From Arenibacter sp. P308M17 (GTDB lineage Bacteria > Bacteroidota > Bacteroidia > Flavobacteriales > Flavobacteriaceae), in contig NZ_QVON01000008.1 of the NCBI RefSeq assembly GCF_003426735.1, forward strand, positions 124,001 to 188,000: a stretch of 64,000 nucleotides of DNA, in the 5' to 3' direction. Made by a program: the position numbers and the translations under genes. Below are positions 1 to 8,973 of the stretch, piece by piece. Within the stretch, counting starts at the first letter, position 1, and every line of letters starts with the position of its first letter. Under the pieces are notes generated by a model. The model was not told where the DNA came from, did no database searches, and saw only the letters and a list, made by a program, of their open reading frames with translations.

Positions 1-138
1 AGCCCTAAGGACATGGAGTTGTTGTTCGTAACCGACTCTGTGGAGGAGATGGCAGCGCACATAAAGACCCATGCTATTGAAAGGTTTAAATTGGTTAAAA
101 AACCTCAAAGACCTAATTGGTTGTTTGGGGAAAAATAG
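1..138 (+). CDS. C-terminal end of a probable LOG-family (TIGR00730) protein, partial
   Basis: An open frame runs from the first base to a TAG at 136-138 and encodes the last 45 residues of a protein whose start lies outside the window. The visible tail has an acidic stretch followed by LFVTDSVEEM and a basic, aromatic end (NWLFGEK). This resembles the end of Rossmann-fold TIGR00730/LOG proteins, which are nucleotide-monophosphate phosphoribohydrolases, but the catalytic PGGxGTxxE motif would lie upstream and cannot be seen. The family call is therefore tentative; that this is the end of a real gene is more secure. Confidence 0.45.
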   Translation, partial: SPKDMELLFVTDSVEEMAAHIKTHAIERFKLVKKPQRPNWLFGEK

Positions 139-457
139 GCATCGCAGGATTGAGCTATAAAAGATTTATTTTACATGGCCTTAGGTTCTTCAATTAGGGG
201 TCACTTCCTTTTCTTATAGAAAATATATGTAACTCTGGAATCATGTTTATTTGGCATCTGTTAGTTTAGGCTCATAATTGGTTTTTTTAAAACGCCAATT
301 ATTGAAATGGTTTTATAATGTCTCTGTAACAAATGTTGCTGTGGAAATAATTTTAAAGTCTCAAATTTATATTCGCAATAATATTTAACATGCTGATAAT
401 AATCATATTAAGTGTTTGGGCGAAGCATTAAATTTATCTTTAATAAATCCGATCGCA
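139..457. other. AT-rich intergenic leader before the SQR-like gene
   Basis: No convincing gene is seen in this gap of about 320 bases. It contains an 8-bp inverted repeat (274-281 with 295-302, ATAATTGG/CCAATTAT) around a T-rich loop. This could be a regulator site or a weak hairpin. No clear TAnnTTTG promoter was found, so the transcription start of the next gene is open. Confidence 0.4.
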
Positions 458-1915
458 ATGTCAAAAATAGTCATTCTGGGTGCTGGAATCTCAGGTCATG
501 TGGCCGCAGCGCACCTCCGTAGAAAACTATCCAAGGAACACGAAGTTTTAGTGGTCTCCCCCAATAGCAATTACCAATGGATCCCTTCCAATATTTGGAT
601 AGGAATTGGAAGAATGGAACCAAAGGATATTATCTTTCCTTTGGCCCCACTTTACAAAAAGAAAAAAATAGGGTATATGCAGGCAAAGGTGGTCACTTTT
701 CATCCCGAAGGGGATAAGGAAGTGGAAAAACCTTTTGTTATGGTGGAATATGTTACGGAGGACCAAAAAGGGAAACAGGAAAAGGTTACCTACGATTATC
801 TGATCAATGCAACAGGTCCCAAACTGGCCTTTGATATGACGGAGGGTCTGGTACCTGGCACCAACAAGGCCTATTCTGTTTGTACCTACCATCACGCCAA
901 CCAGGCTTGGAAAGCTCTTGATGATTTGATACAGCAGATGAAACAAGGTAAAAAGGCCAAAATATTGATTGGTACCGGCCATGCCAAGTCTACCTGCCAA
1001 GGTGCTGCTTTTGAGTACATTTTAAATGTAGAACAAGAATTAAGACGGCATAAGGTCCGGGATATGGCAGAATTGGTCTGGATTGCCAACGAGCCGCAAT
1101 TGGGGGATTTTGGAATGGATGGGATGCTTTTGAGCTACGGCAACAACATCATGAAGTCGAGCGAAATGGTAGAAATGGTTTTTGAAGACCGTGGCATAAA
1201 ATGGATCATTGGTGCCGGGGTAAATAAAATTGAAGATGGATTGGCTCACTATGAAACCTTGGATGGGGAATACCATAGGGAAACATACGATTTTGCGATG
1301 TTGATTCCTGCTTTTTCGGGCCATGGCTTTAAGGCCTTTGATAAGAGTGGCCAAGATATTACGGAAAAATTGTTCAAAGGTTTTATGATCGTAGATGCCG
1401 ACTATACCCCTAAACCCTATGAGGAATGGTCCGTTCAGGATTGGCCGGAGACCTATCAAAATCCTTCCTATCCCAATATATTTGCCCCGGGCATAGCTTT
1501 TGCGCCCCCGCATGCCATATCAAAACCCAGGGTAAGCAAAAATGGTACGGCTATTTCTCCATCGCCTCCACGAACGGGGATGCCGTCCGGCATAACCGCA
1601 AAGTTGGTGGCCGACAATATTATAGATACCATAAAGAATGGCAAGACCTCCCTACATCACCGGGGCTCCATGGGCAATATGGGTGCCGCATGTATAGCCT
1701 CTGCAGGTTATGGGATGACCAAGGGAAGCGGTATTAGTATAACCACTTTTCCCATAGTCCCGGATTATAATAAGTATCCCGATACCCAAGGACGGCAATT
1801 GGGGAAAACCTTCGGAGAAATTGGTTTGGCGGGCCATTGGCTTAAGTTGGCTTTACACTATGCCTTTTTGTATAAGGCCAAAATGAAACCTTTTTGGTGG
1901 TTGATTCCGGAATAA
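458..1915 (+). CDS. sulfide:quinone oxidoreductase-like FAD/NAD(P)-dependent flavoprotein
   Basis: This 485-residue protein is a pyridine-nucleotide-disulfide-fold flavoprotein. The N-terminus carries the dinucleotide-binding GAGISG motif right after a short beta strand, and a second nucleotide-like strand (ILIGTGHAKS) follows near residue 170. Cysteines in STCQGAAFEY and in GAACIASAGYG fit the redox-active cysteines of sulfide:quinone oxidoreductases, which oxidise sulfide and pass electrons to the quinone pool at the inner face of the cytoplasmic membrane. The hydrophobic and aromatic C-terminus (FWWLIPE) suits membrane attachment. ATG 458 was chosen because the Rossmann motif follows at once; a TTG at 416 would add 14 non-conserved residues. 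The SQR subtype and the true electron donor are not proven. Confidence 0.75.
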   Translation: MSKIVILGAGISGHVAAAHLRRKLSKEHEVLVVSPNSNYQWIPSNIWIGIGRMEPKDIIFPLAPLYKKKKIGYMQAKVVTFHPEGDKEVEKPFVMVEYVTEDQKGKQEKVTYDYLINATGPKLAFDMTEGLVPGTNKAYSVCTYHHANQAWKALDDLIQQMKQGKKAKILIGTGHAKSTCQGAAFEYILNVEQELRRHKVRDMAELVWIANEPQLGDFGMDGMLLSYGNNIMKSSEMVEMVFEDRGIKWIIGAGVNKIEDGLAHYETLDGEYHRETYDFAMLIPAFSGHGFKAFDKSGQDITEKLFKGFMIVDADYTPKPYEEWSVQDWPETYQNPSYPNIFAPGIAFAPPHAISKPRVSKNGTAISPSPPRTGMPSGITAKLVADNIIDTIKNGKTSLHHRGSMGNMGAACIASAGYGMTKGSGISITTFPIVPDYNKYPDTQGRQLGKTFGEIGLAGHWLKLALHYAFLYKAKMKPFWWLIPE

Positions 1916-1985
1916 AAGCTGTTTCCAATAACGATAGGGACGCCATATGGCAATTACAAAACCCATTAACCCAAAAATCAAGAAT

Positions 1986-2123
1986 ATGACACGCAGAATA
2001 TCAAAATCCAAGCGCTTTTATATGATGAACCCTATTGTCCAATTTTTTAAATTCATTTGGTTGGGCATAAAAATAATGTTGATCGTAGCAGGTGGTCATG
2101 GGGGCACCCGAAAAGCAGCATAG
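1986..2123 (+). CDS. small single-pass membrane peptide, 45 aa
   Basis: A short open frame starts at ATG 1986 and stops at TAG 2121. It encodes a basic N-terminus (MTRRISKSKRF), one hydrophobic segment at about residues 17-36, and a glycine/histidine-rich tail (AGGHGGTRKAA). It lies 70 nt after the SQR-like gene on the same strand and just ahead of a strong terminator, so it is probably the last gene of that transcript. The ordered charge-hydrophobic-tail layout argues for a real gene rather than a chance frame. Its function is unknown; it might anchor or assist the flavoprotein. Confidence 0.5.
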   Translation: MTRRISKSKRFYMMNPIVQFFKFIWLGIKIMLIVAGGHGGTRKAA

Positions 2124-2150
2124 TAGCGTATCTCCACAACAGAAAGATAC

Positions 2151-2183
2151 AAAGGCACTTTGTATAGGAAAGTGCCTTTTTTT
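2151..2183 (+). terminator. Rho-independent terminator after the SQR-like transcript
   Basis: A perfect 11-bp stem (2151-2161 with 2169-2179, AAAGGCACTTT/AAAGTGCCTTT) with a 7-nt loop runs straight into a T tract. It separates the SQR-like genes from the efflux operon. Confidence 0.85.
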
Positions 2184-2223
2184 GTCGGTAACATTAGTTA
2201 CTGTGCAATCTTTTTTCTCCCCC

Positions 2224-2231
2224 TAATTTTG
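2224..2231 (+). promoter_or_regulatory. Bacteroidota-type -7 element of the efflux operon
   Basis: TAATTTTG matches the TAnnTTTG consensus used by the primary sigma factor of Bacteroidota. It sits 18 nt before the tolC-like start codon and directly after the preceding terminator. The -33 region (CTGTG near 2201) matches the TTG element only partly. Confidence 0.55.
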
Positions 2232-2249
2232 TCCTAAATAATTAAAGCG

Positions 2250-3554
2250 ATGAAGAATATCATTTATATACTGTCTTTTTTGGGAACCTTGTCCTTGGTT
2301 CACGCTCAGGAAAGGGTATTGATCAGCAAGGAAGAAGTGTTGGCCAAAGTGAGGGAAAACAACAATACCATTAAAATGTCCCAACAGGATGTGTTGGCCG
2401 CCAAAGGAGATTTTAATCAGTCCAATGCAGTGATATTGCCCAATTTAAGCGTCTCCCATACCGCTATGGCTACCACCAACCCCCTAATGGCATTTGGTTC
2501 CAAATTGAACCAGGAAATTTTGATCCAAGCGGATTTTAATCCCCTTTTATTAAACAACCCTAGTCAGATCGAGGATTACGCCACGCGCATAGTTGTGCAG
2601 CAGCCTTTGGTAAATCTGGACGGAATTTTTCAGCGTAAGGCGGCAAAAGCCAAATTAAATGCTGTGGAATTAAAAGCCGATAGGACCAATGACTATATGG
2701 AGTTGGAGGTAGAAAAGACTTATATGCAGTTACAATTGGCCTATAAGTCCGTAAACGTTTTGGAGGAGGCAAAAAAGGCGGCATTGGAAAATAAACGTTT
2801 GGCAGACAATAGTTTTAAACAGGGGTATCTTCAAAAATCGGATGTGTTGGCCGTAGCCGTTAGGCTAACCGAAATAGACAATCAGTTGCAGTGCGCCAGG
2901 AGCAATATCCACAATGTTTCCAATTACCTATCCGTCTTGATGAACGATAACAGTTATGCTGTTTTACAACCATCGGATTCCTTGACCCTTGTGGTCACCA
3001 ACATTTATACGGAAGGATTGCCAGAAAATAGAAAGGACCTGCAGGCCATGACCTTGTCCACCGAGGCATACCAACAAATGTACAGGGCCGATAAAATGGG
3101 TTTTCTTCCCAGCCTTAATGCTTTTGGAACCTATGAATTGCACGATGACCACCTTTTTCAGGGCAATGCCAATGGATATTTGATAGGGGCAGAATTAAAA
3201 TGGAACATTTTTGAAGGCAGCAAACGTTTTGGAAAGCTGCAAAAGAGTAGGGCCGAATTTGAAAAATCCAAGCTGGAAATGAATCAATATAAAGCCGAAA
3301 GTCAGGTGGAGTTGAATAGGGCCATGCGTTTGCTTCAAGACGCCAAAAACAATTTGGAGCTTACCTCTTTAGCATTGCAACAGTCGGAAGAATCCCTCCG
3401 TATCCGGACCAATAGATTTAAGCAAGGCTTGGAAAGAACAACCGATCTATTAAATACCGAAACCCAATTTTCACAAAAGAAATTGGAATATTACACAACT
3501 ATTTTCAATTATAATTACGCCTTGGCCTATGTAAGGTTTTTGACCAAGGAATAG
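2250..3554 (+). CDS. TolC-family outer-membrane efflux protein
   Basis: This 434-residue protein has a signal peptide (cleavage expected after the VHAQ segment) and the long heptad-rich helices of TolC/OprM proteins, with the duplicated layout visible as two helix-rich halves (about residues 30-230 and 250-430). NRFKQGLERTTDLLNTETQF is the typical second-repeat OEP signature. It would form the outer-membrane exit duct for the RND pump encoded at 5160. Length and domain layout are normal for the family. It is the first gene of the operon, behind a clear promoter and terminator boundary. Confidence 0.9.
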   Translation: MKNIIYILSFLGTLSLVHAQERVLISKEEVLAKVRENNNTIKMSQQDVLAAKGDFNQSNAVILPNLSVSHTAMATTNPLMAFGSKLNQEILIQADFNPLLLNNPSQIEDYATRIVVQQPLVNLDGIFQRKAAKAKLNAVELKADRTNDYMELEVEKTYMQLQLAYKSVNVLEEAKKAALENKRLADNSFKQGYLQKSDVLAVAVRLTEIDNQLQCARSNIHNVSNYLSVLMNDNSYAVLQPSDSLTLVVTNIYTEGLPENRKDLQAMTLSTEAYQQMYRADKMGFLPSLNAFGTYELHDDHLFQGNANGYLIGAELKWNIFEGSKRFGKLQKSRAEFEKSKLEMNQYKAESQVELNRAMRLLQDAKNNLELTSLALQQSEESLRIRTNRFKQGLERTTDLLNTETQFSQKKLEYYTTIFNYNYALAYVRFLTKE

Positions 3555-3682
3555 CCACATACCGTTAACAATATAAGAAACCATAAAAAGGAACACTTGC
3601 AATCAACACTAAAAATTAAACGAAAAACATGGAATGGGCATAACCGAAAACTGGTCGCAAACACGATTGAAGATTTGCGAAT

Positions 3683-3742
3683 TACACCCGCCTGTCCGCC
3701 CGTTCCGGTACGGACGGGAACGAAGAAGTCGGGCAGGTCTAA
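3683..3742. repeat. GC-rich imperfect palindrome (copy A of a dispersed family)
   Basis: This gap between the tolC-like and fusion-protein genes contains a short GC-rich block with inverted arms (CCGCCCGTTCCG, GTA, CGGACGGG), quite unlike the AT-rich surroundings. Read on the other strand, its core resembles the block at 50811-50846, and both relate to the block near 39729. The element probably folds in the operon transcript. Confidence 0.6.
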
Positions 3743-3769
3743 CCATTGAAAAACAATAAATATCTAGAT

Positions 3770-4846
3770 ATGAAAACAAAATTATACATAGCAACACTCT
3801 TCATCCTCGCCATAACGATTGGTAGTTGTGGGAACGATGATAAAATTGTAGCGGAGAATGCTCCTGCCGTAGCCGTTGAAGTGGGTAAGGTTTCTGAAGG
3901 AAACAGCAGTCCTTTCCTATCCGCCAGTGGAAAGATAGAGGCGGTAAACAGTGCCAATATTAGTACCCGAATGATGGGTTACGTAGATAAAATCTACGTG
4001 CAGGTAGGGGATAAAGTTAATAAAGGGCAGCAATTGATAAGTATCAATAATGCAGATATATCTGCCAAATTGGCCCAGGTAGATGCTGGGATTACCGAAG
4101 CAATGGTTGCTTTCAACAATGCTGAAAAGGATTACAATAGATTTACGATCTTGTTTAATGAGAACAGTGCTTCCCAAAAGGAGGTGGATGATATTACGGC
4201 CAATTACAACATGGCCAAGGCCAGATTGGAAGGGGCCAAACAAATGAAGAACGAGGTAAACGCCCAATTTTCCTATAGTAATATACGTGCTCCTTTTAAT
4301 GGCGTGGTCACTAACAAATTTATAAAGGTCGGAGACATGGCAAGCCCTGGGATGCCCTTAATGGAAGTAGAAATCCCGGGGAATTTTCAGGTTGTGGCCA
4401 TGGTACCCGAATCGGATATCCTACAGATTCAACCGGGATCCGAAGTGGAAGTAGTGATTAAGACCTTGGACGAATCCTTAAAAGGAACTGTAGCGGAAGT
4501 GAGTACATCTGCCAAAAATACTGGAGGACAATATATGGTTAAGGTAATGTTGGACGAATCAAAGTCCAATTTACTTTCTGGTATGTACGCCACGGTACAA
4601 TTTCCAACAGCTAAAAAAGCGAATACCAATAGCGTGCTTATTCCTGTAAAGGCACTAGTGAACAACGGACAGTTATCCGGGGTGTATACGGTTAGTGAGA
4701 GCAATACGGCACTTTTGCGCTGGTTGCGGTTGGGCAGGACTAATGGCGATAGCGTAGAGGTATTGTCAGGACTTTCCACCGAGGAACAATATATAATATC
4801 GGCAGAGGGGAAATTGTATAACGGGGCCAAAATCAGTATTCAGTAA
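3770..4846 (+). CDS. RND efflux periplasmic adaptor (membrane fusion) lipoprotein
   Basis: This HlyD/AcrA-type adaptor of 358 residues joins the TolC duct to the inner-membrane pump. The N-terminus is a lipoprotein signal with lipobox TIGSC (lipidated Cys20). It is followed by a first half-lipoyl strand set, a helical hairpin (about residues 85-165), the second lipoyl half (SYSNIRAPFNGVVTNKFI) and beta-barrel and membrane-proximal domains. ATG 3770 gives this clean lipoprotein signal; the upstream TTG at 3746 would add eight charged residues and lies against the repeat. The gene lies between the tolC-like and pump genes on the same strand, in the normal order for such operons in this phylum. 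Confidence 0.9.
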   Translation: MKTKLYIATLFILAITIGSCGNDDKIVAENAPAVAVEVGKVSEGNSSPFLSASGKIEAVNSANISTRMMGYVDKIYVQVGDKVNKGQQLISINNADISAKLAQVDAGITEAMVAFNNAEKDYNRFTILFNENSASQKEVDDITANYNMAKARLEGAKQMKNEVNAQFSYSNIRAPFNGVVTNKFIKVGDMASPGMPLMEVEIPGNFQVVAMVPESDILQIQPGSEVEVVIKTLDESLKGTVAEVSTSAKNTGGQYMVKVMLDESKSNLLSGMYATVQFPTAKKANTNSVLIPVKALVNNGQLSGVYTVSESNTALLRWLRLGRTNGDSVEVLSGLSTEEQYIISAEGKLYNGAKISIQ

Positions 4847-5159
4847 CTCGAGATTGAATATTCGGGTAGGCGTTGGGCCTGCCTACGACTGTCAGGGATT
4901 GAAGCGTTTACCCCAAGACTTTTAGCGGATTTAGGCTAAAAAGGGAGTTGAAACAAAAGGAGAGCGTCATAGCGGAGCAATGCTGTAAGGTCTCCAAGAC
5001 CTCCATTCCTGCAAGGTCTCCAAGACCTCCATTCCTGCAAGGTCTCCAAGACCTCCATTCCTGCAAGGTCTCCAAGACCTTGTAGGAATAAGAAAATAGG
5101 AACAGGGTCATTCAAGAATAAGCGAAGGTAACGCCCAAAAACATTAACAACATATAAAG
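4847..5159. other. repeat-filled spacer inside the efflux operon
   Basis: A gap of 313 bases separates the adaptor and pump genes, unusually long for an RND operon. It begins with a hairpin (GTAGGC at 4866-4871 pairing with GCCTAC at 4881-4886) and then holds the 26-bp tandem array listed separately. No gene is credible here; the open frames on the minus strand are products of the repeat. Confidence 0.7.
4985..5088. repeat. four tandem 26-bp units, each with an inner palindrome
   Basis: Units begin at 4985, 5011, 5037 and 5063 with an exact 26-base period. Copies 2 and 3 are identical, copy 1 differs at one base, and copy 4 diverges in its last third. Each contains AGGTC-TCCAA-GACCT, an inverted repeat; in the last copy it extends to CAAGGTC...GACCTTG. 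RNA made from the operon would carry up to four consecutive hairpins. No spacers separate the units, so this is not a CRISPR array. Confidence 0.9.
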
Positions 5160-8100
5160 ATGAAAGAAGGATTAGCAGGCAAAATTGCCAAAGCATTTAT
5201 AGGATCTAAATTAACGGTGCTTCTAATGATCGTTTTCATGGTCATTGGGGTATACAGTTCGTTCCTGATTCCAAGGGAGGAAGAGCCACAGATAGATGTA
5301 CCCATGGCGGATATCTTTGTAGGCTACCCAGGGGCTAGTCCTACCGAAGTGGAGAGCAGGGTAACCAAACCCCTTGAAAAGTTAATTTCCAATATTAAGG
5401 GCGTAGAGTATGTGTATTCTACTTCCATGGAGGAACAGGGAATGGTTATAGTGCAGTTTTATGTAGGTGAGGATATTGAACGATCGTTTGTGAAACTCCA
5501 GAACGAGATCAATAAGCATATGGACGAAATGCCGGAAGGCGTTACCTTCCCTTTGATAAAAACCAGGGCTATAGATGATGTTCCTATGTTGGGACTTACC
5601 TTATGGAGTGAAAGTTATGACGATTACCAACTAAAGCAAATTGCCCAGGAACTTACGGATGAAATTGAAAAAGTAAACGATGTGTCCGCCACCCAAAGAA
5701 TTGGTGGGCGAAACAGGCAATTAAGGGTGGTATTGGACAAGGATAAATTGGCGGAAAGCGGATTGGATTTTCTATCCGTAGCCCAAATGATCAAAGCCAA
5801 TAACCAACAAATCAGTGGAGGTACTTTTGTTAAGAATGATACCGAGTTTATGGTGACCACCGGTAAATTCTTGGAAACTGCTGCCGATGTGGAAAATTTG
5901 GTGGTAGGCGTACAACAGAACCGTCCCATTTATTTGAAGCAGATTGCCAGTATACAGGATGGTCCCGAAATTCCCAAGGAATACGTATCCCTAGGTTTTG
6001 GACGGGGAAGTGAAAAGGGGGAAACCTATAAATCCGAATATCCTGCCGTAACCATTTCTATAGCCAAGCGAAAAGGGGCGGACGCCATGAATATTTCGGA
6101 TATTATTTTGGAGAAAGTAGCTCATTTAAAAAAGAACCTTATTCCGGACGATGTGCATGTGGAGGTGACCCGCAACTACGGGGAAACGGCTTCCCATAAA
6201 GTATCGGAATTGTTGATGCACCTCATCGGCGCCATAATAGCCGTAACTTTAGTGGTAATGTTGGCCATGGGATGGCGTGGAGGATTGGTAGTGTTTCTTT
6301 CCGTACCCATCACCTTTGCCCTGACTTTGTTGAGCTATTATTTGTTGGACTATACCCTGAACCGTATTACCTTATTTGCATTGGTTTTCGTAACAGGTAT
6401 TGTGGTGGACGACTCCATTATTATTGCGGAAAACATGCACCGGCATTTTAAAATGAAACGCTTGCCCTTTAAACAGGCGGCCTTGTATGCCATTAATGAA
6501 GTGGGGAATCCTACTATACTGGCCACTTTTACGGTAATTGCTTCCGTATTGCCCATGGCATTTGTCTCCGGTCTAATGGGACCTTATATGTCACCGATGC
6601 CCATTGGCGCTTCCATTGCCATGTTGTTGTCCCTTTTTGTGGCCTTGACGATCACGCCTTATTTGGGATATATATTTCTTAGGGAGAAGGATAAAAAGGG
6701 AGGGAAAAAGGTAGAAAAGCCTTTGGAAGAAACCTTAATCTATAGAATGTACCAAAAGTTCGAAAATCCTTTGCTTGAAAACAAGAAAAGACGTTGGTTG
6801 TTTTTGGGAATAACCTTCTTGTTGTTATTGGGATCCATTGGGATGTTCTTTACCAAATCCGTAGCTGTAAAAATGTTGCCGTTCGATAATAAAAACGAAT
6901 TTCAGGTGGTCATAGATATGCCCGAGGGGACTACTTTGGAGCGTACGGCAGTGGTGGCCAAGGAGATTGCACAATATCTGAATACCCGTCCGGAAGTGGT
7001 CAACTACCAAAGTTATGTGGGTACTTCCGCACCAATTACCTTTAACGGACTTGTACGTCATTACGATATGCGTGGTGGAAGTAATATGGCCGATATTCAG
7101 GTGAATTTGTTGGATAAGGGAGATCGAACCGCCCAAAGTCATGGGATAGCCAGTTTATTACGTCCAGAAATACAACGTATTGGGAACAAATATAATGCCA
7201 ACGTAAAGATTGTTGAGGTACCGCCGGGACCTCCCGTTCTTTCTACCATTGTGGGGGAAATATACGGTCCGGATTACGATACGCAAATAGATATTGCCAA
7301 TCAGGTGCAGCAGATTTTGAAAAATACCCCGGACGTGGTGGATGTGGATTGGATGGTGGAGGCCGAACAGGTGGAATATAAGTTTATCATAGACAAGGAA
7401 AAAGCAATGCTTTATGGTGTGGCACCAGAGCAAATTGCACATACTATGAATATGGCCTTGTCAGAAAGGGCGGTGACCAACCTGTACGACGAAAATGCTT
7501 CCGATCAAATAGGGTTGATTTTGGCCTTGGAGGAAAAGGAAAAATCCACTATCCAGGATATTGCCCAATTGAAGCTGAAATCCCAGTTAGGGAATATGGT
7601 CCCTATAGCGGATTTGGTAACCATAGAGCAAACCACAAGGGCCAAGAGCATTTATAGAAAAAACCAAAAGAGGGTGGTCTATGTACTGGCCGATATGGCC
7701 GGGGAACTGGAAAGTCCGGTGTATGCCATTTTGGGCATGACCGATAAGTTAAAGGCAATGAATTTGCCAAAGGGCTATTCCATAGATGAACTGTATATAA
7801 AGCAACCCGATTTCGAAGATAATTATACTGTAAAATGGGATGGGGAATGGCAGATTACCTTGGAGGTATTCCGGGATCTGGGATTGGCTTTCTTAGGGGT
7901 AATTTTCATCATATATATATTGATCGTGGGTTGGTTCCAGAATTTTAAGGCCCCTGTAGTAATGATGGTGGCCATACCACTTTCCTTAATAGGGATTGTA
8001 TTGGGGCATTGGCTGTTGGATGCGTTTTTTACAGCAACCTCCTTTATAGGAATGATTGCCTTGGCGGGGATAATGGTACGGAATTCGGTGTTGTTGATAG

Positions 8101-8351
8101 ATTTTATCAATCTGCGATTGGCTGAAGGTATTCCTCTGAAGCTGGCGGTAATAGAGGCTGGTGCCGTAAGGACTACCCCTATTCTGTTAACAGCGGGAAC
8201 CGTGGTAATTGGGGCATTTGTAATCCTGTTCGATCCCATTTTCCAAGGACTGGCCATTTCTTTGATGGGTGGTACCATTGTATCCACGATACTTACATTG
8301 TTGGTAGTGCCTTTGGTGTACTATATGATAGAAAGGAAGAACTTTAAATAA
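5160..8351 (+). CDS. RND-family efflux pump, inner-membrane permease (AcrB/MexB type)
   Basis: This 1063-residue proton-driven pump exports small molecules from the periplasm or inner-membrane leaflet through the TolC duct. It has the standard architecture: TM1 near residues 13-35, a large periplasmic loop, TM2-6 (about 345-510), TM7 near 548-565, a second loop, and TM8-12 at about 890-1055. The TM4 motif contains adjacent aspartates (GIVVDDSIIIAENM), the proton-relay pair of HAE-type multidrug pumps; metal-specific HME pumps usually differ there. The N-terminus has the typical PREEEPQIDVP segment. Substrate cannot be deduced. It is followed closely by two small genes that probably belong to the same transcript. 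Confidence 0.9.
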   Translation: MKEGLAGKIAKAFIGSKLTVLLMIVFMVIGVYSSFLIPREEEPQIDVPMADIFVGYPGASPTEVESRVTKPLEKLISNIKGVEYVYSTSMEEQGMVIVQFYVGEDIERSFVKLQNEINKHMDEMPEGVTFPLIKTRAIDDVPMLGLTLWSESYDDYQLKQIAQELTDEIEKVNDVSATQRIGGRNRQLRVVLDKDKLAESGLDFLSVAQMIKANNQQISGGTFVKNDTEFMVTTGKFLETAADVENLVVGVQQNRPIYLKQIASIQDGPEIPKEYVSLGFGRGSEKGETYKSEYPAVTISIAKRKGADAMNISDIILEKVAHLKKNLIPDDVHVEVTRNYGETASHKVSELLMHLIGAIIAVTLVVMLAMGWRGGLVVFLSVPITFALTLLSYYLLDYTLNRITLFALVFVTGIVVDDSIIIAENMHRHFKMKRLPFKQAALYAINEVGNPTILATFTVIASVLPMAFVSGLMGPYMSPMPIGASIAMLLSLFVALTITPYLGYIFLREKDKKGGKKVEKPLEETLIYRMYQKFENPLLENKKRRWLFLGITFLLLLGSIGMFFTKSVAVKMLPFDNKNEFQVVIDMPEGTTLERTAVVAKEIAQYLNTRPEVVNYQSYVGTSAPITFNGLVRHYDMRGGSNMADIQVNLLDKGDRTAQSHGIASLLRPEIQRIGNKYNANVKIVEVPPGPPVLSTIVGEIYGPDYDTQIDIANQVQQILKNTPDVVDVDWMVEAEQVEYKFIIDKEKAMLYGVAPEQIAHTMNMALSERAVTNLYDENASDQIGLILALEEKEKSTIQDIAQLKLKSQLGNMVPIADLVTIEQTTRAKSIYRKNQKRVVYVLADMAGELESPVYAILGMTDKLKAMNLPKGYSIDELYIKQPDFEDNYTVKWDGEWQITLEVFRDLGLAFLGVIFIIYILIVGWFQNFKAPVVMMVAIPLSLIGIVLGHWLLDAFFTATSFIGMIALAGIMVRNSVLLIDFINLRLAEGIPLKLAVIEAGAVRTTPILLTAGTVVIGAFVILFDPIFQGLAISLMGGTIVSTILTLLVVPLVYYMIERKNFK

Positions 8352-8376
8352 TTGGAATTTAATAATATATGTAATT

Positions 8377-8682
8377 ATGAAATTACTCATAGTAACCGTT
8401 GTGGAAGAGTACGCCAAGGAAATGCTACAACTTTTTAAAAAAGCCAATATTGAAAGCTTCAGTGGTTCCGATATTGATGGGTATAAAAACCCTGCTTCCG
8501 TGTTAATGGCAGCAAATTGGTTCCCAACTGAAAAAGGAGGAGTAGGATCCACTATGTTTTTCTCCTTTACCACAGAAGAGAGTATTGAGGTGCTTTTTCA
8601 ACTTATCTCCAAATTCAACAATAATTTGGAAACCAACAATCCCATAAGGGCTGTTGTGGTTCCCATAGAAAAGTATATTTAA
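8377..8682 (+). CDS. small PII-like protein linked to the RND pump
   Basis: A 101-residue cytoplasmic protein without signal or membrane segment. The start MKLLIVTVVEEYAKEML and the end IRAVVVPIEKYI look like the first and last strands of a ferredoxin-like fold, as in PII-like and DUF3240-type proteins that accompany transport systems. It lies 25 nt after the pump gene. A role as sensor or modulator of the pump is inferred from fold and position only; the family name is uncertain. Confidence 0.6.
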   Translation: MKLLIVTVVEEYAKEMLQLFKKANIESFSGSDIDGYKNPASVLMAANWFPTEKGGVGSTMFFSFTTEESIEVLFQLISKFNNNLETNNPIRAVVVPIEKYI

Positions 8683-8703
8683 TAACCTTTAAAAAATAAG
8701 ATT

Positions 8704-8916
8704 ATGATGAACAGATATATCAGGGCAATAGCCGGAGCTTTTGTAGTTGTTAGTGTTCTTTTGGCCGTATACGTAGACATAAATTGGTTGTGGTTTACCG
8801 CTTTTGTTGGGGTAAACCTTTTCCAATCGGCCTTTACCGAATGGTGTCTTATGGAAAAGATTTTATTTAAACTGGGGGTAAAAAAGGAAGGCGATAGCTG
8901 TACTGTTAAGGAGTAA
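8704..8916 (+). CDS. DUF2892 (YgaP-like) two-helix inner-membrane protein
   Basis: A 70-residue protein with two hydrophobic helices (about residues 6-26 and 30-48), a short NxCxxxE-like segment at [15 protein letters not shown], and a charged tail. This is the layout of DUF2892 proteins, the membrane part of rhodaneses such as YgaP. No rhodanese domain is present here. It begins 21 nt after the PII-like gene and is the last gene before a convergent terminator. A second ATG directly follows the first, so the start may be 8707. Proximity to an SQR-like gene upstream hints at a sulfur link, but this is only inference. Confidence 0.7.
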   Translation: MMNRYIRAIAGAFVVVSVLLAVYVDINWLWFTAFVGVNLFQSAFTEWCLMEKILFKLGVKKEGDSCTVKE

Positions 8917-8973
8917 TGGAACAAACCTTACGGAACCTTCCTTGATACTTGGATCAATGGTAGCATAAATTAG

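Noticed and set aside
416-457. Upstream TTG start for the SQR-like gene
   Set aside because: The added 14 residues precede the dinucleotide-binding strand and are unlike the usual family start; ATG 458 fits better.
4985-5088. Possible CRISPR array
   Set aside because: The 26-base units follow each other directly without variable spacers, and no cas gene is present.
8187-8573. Long minus-strand frames opposite the RND pump and the PII-like gene
   Set aside because: They are antisense shadows of strongly supported plus-strand genes with clear family motifs.
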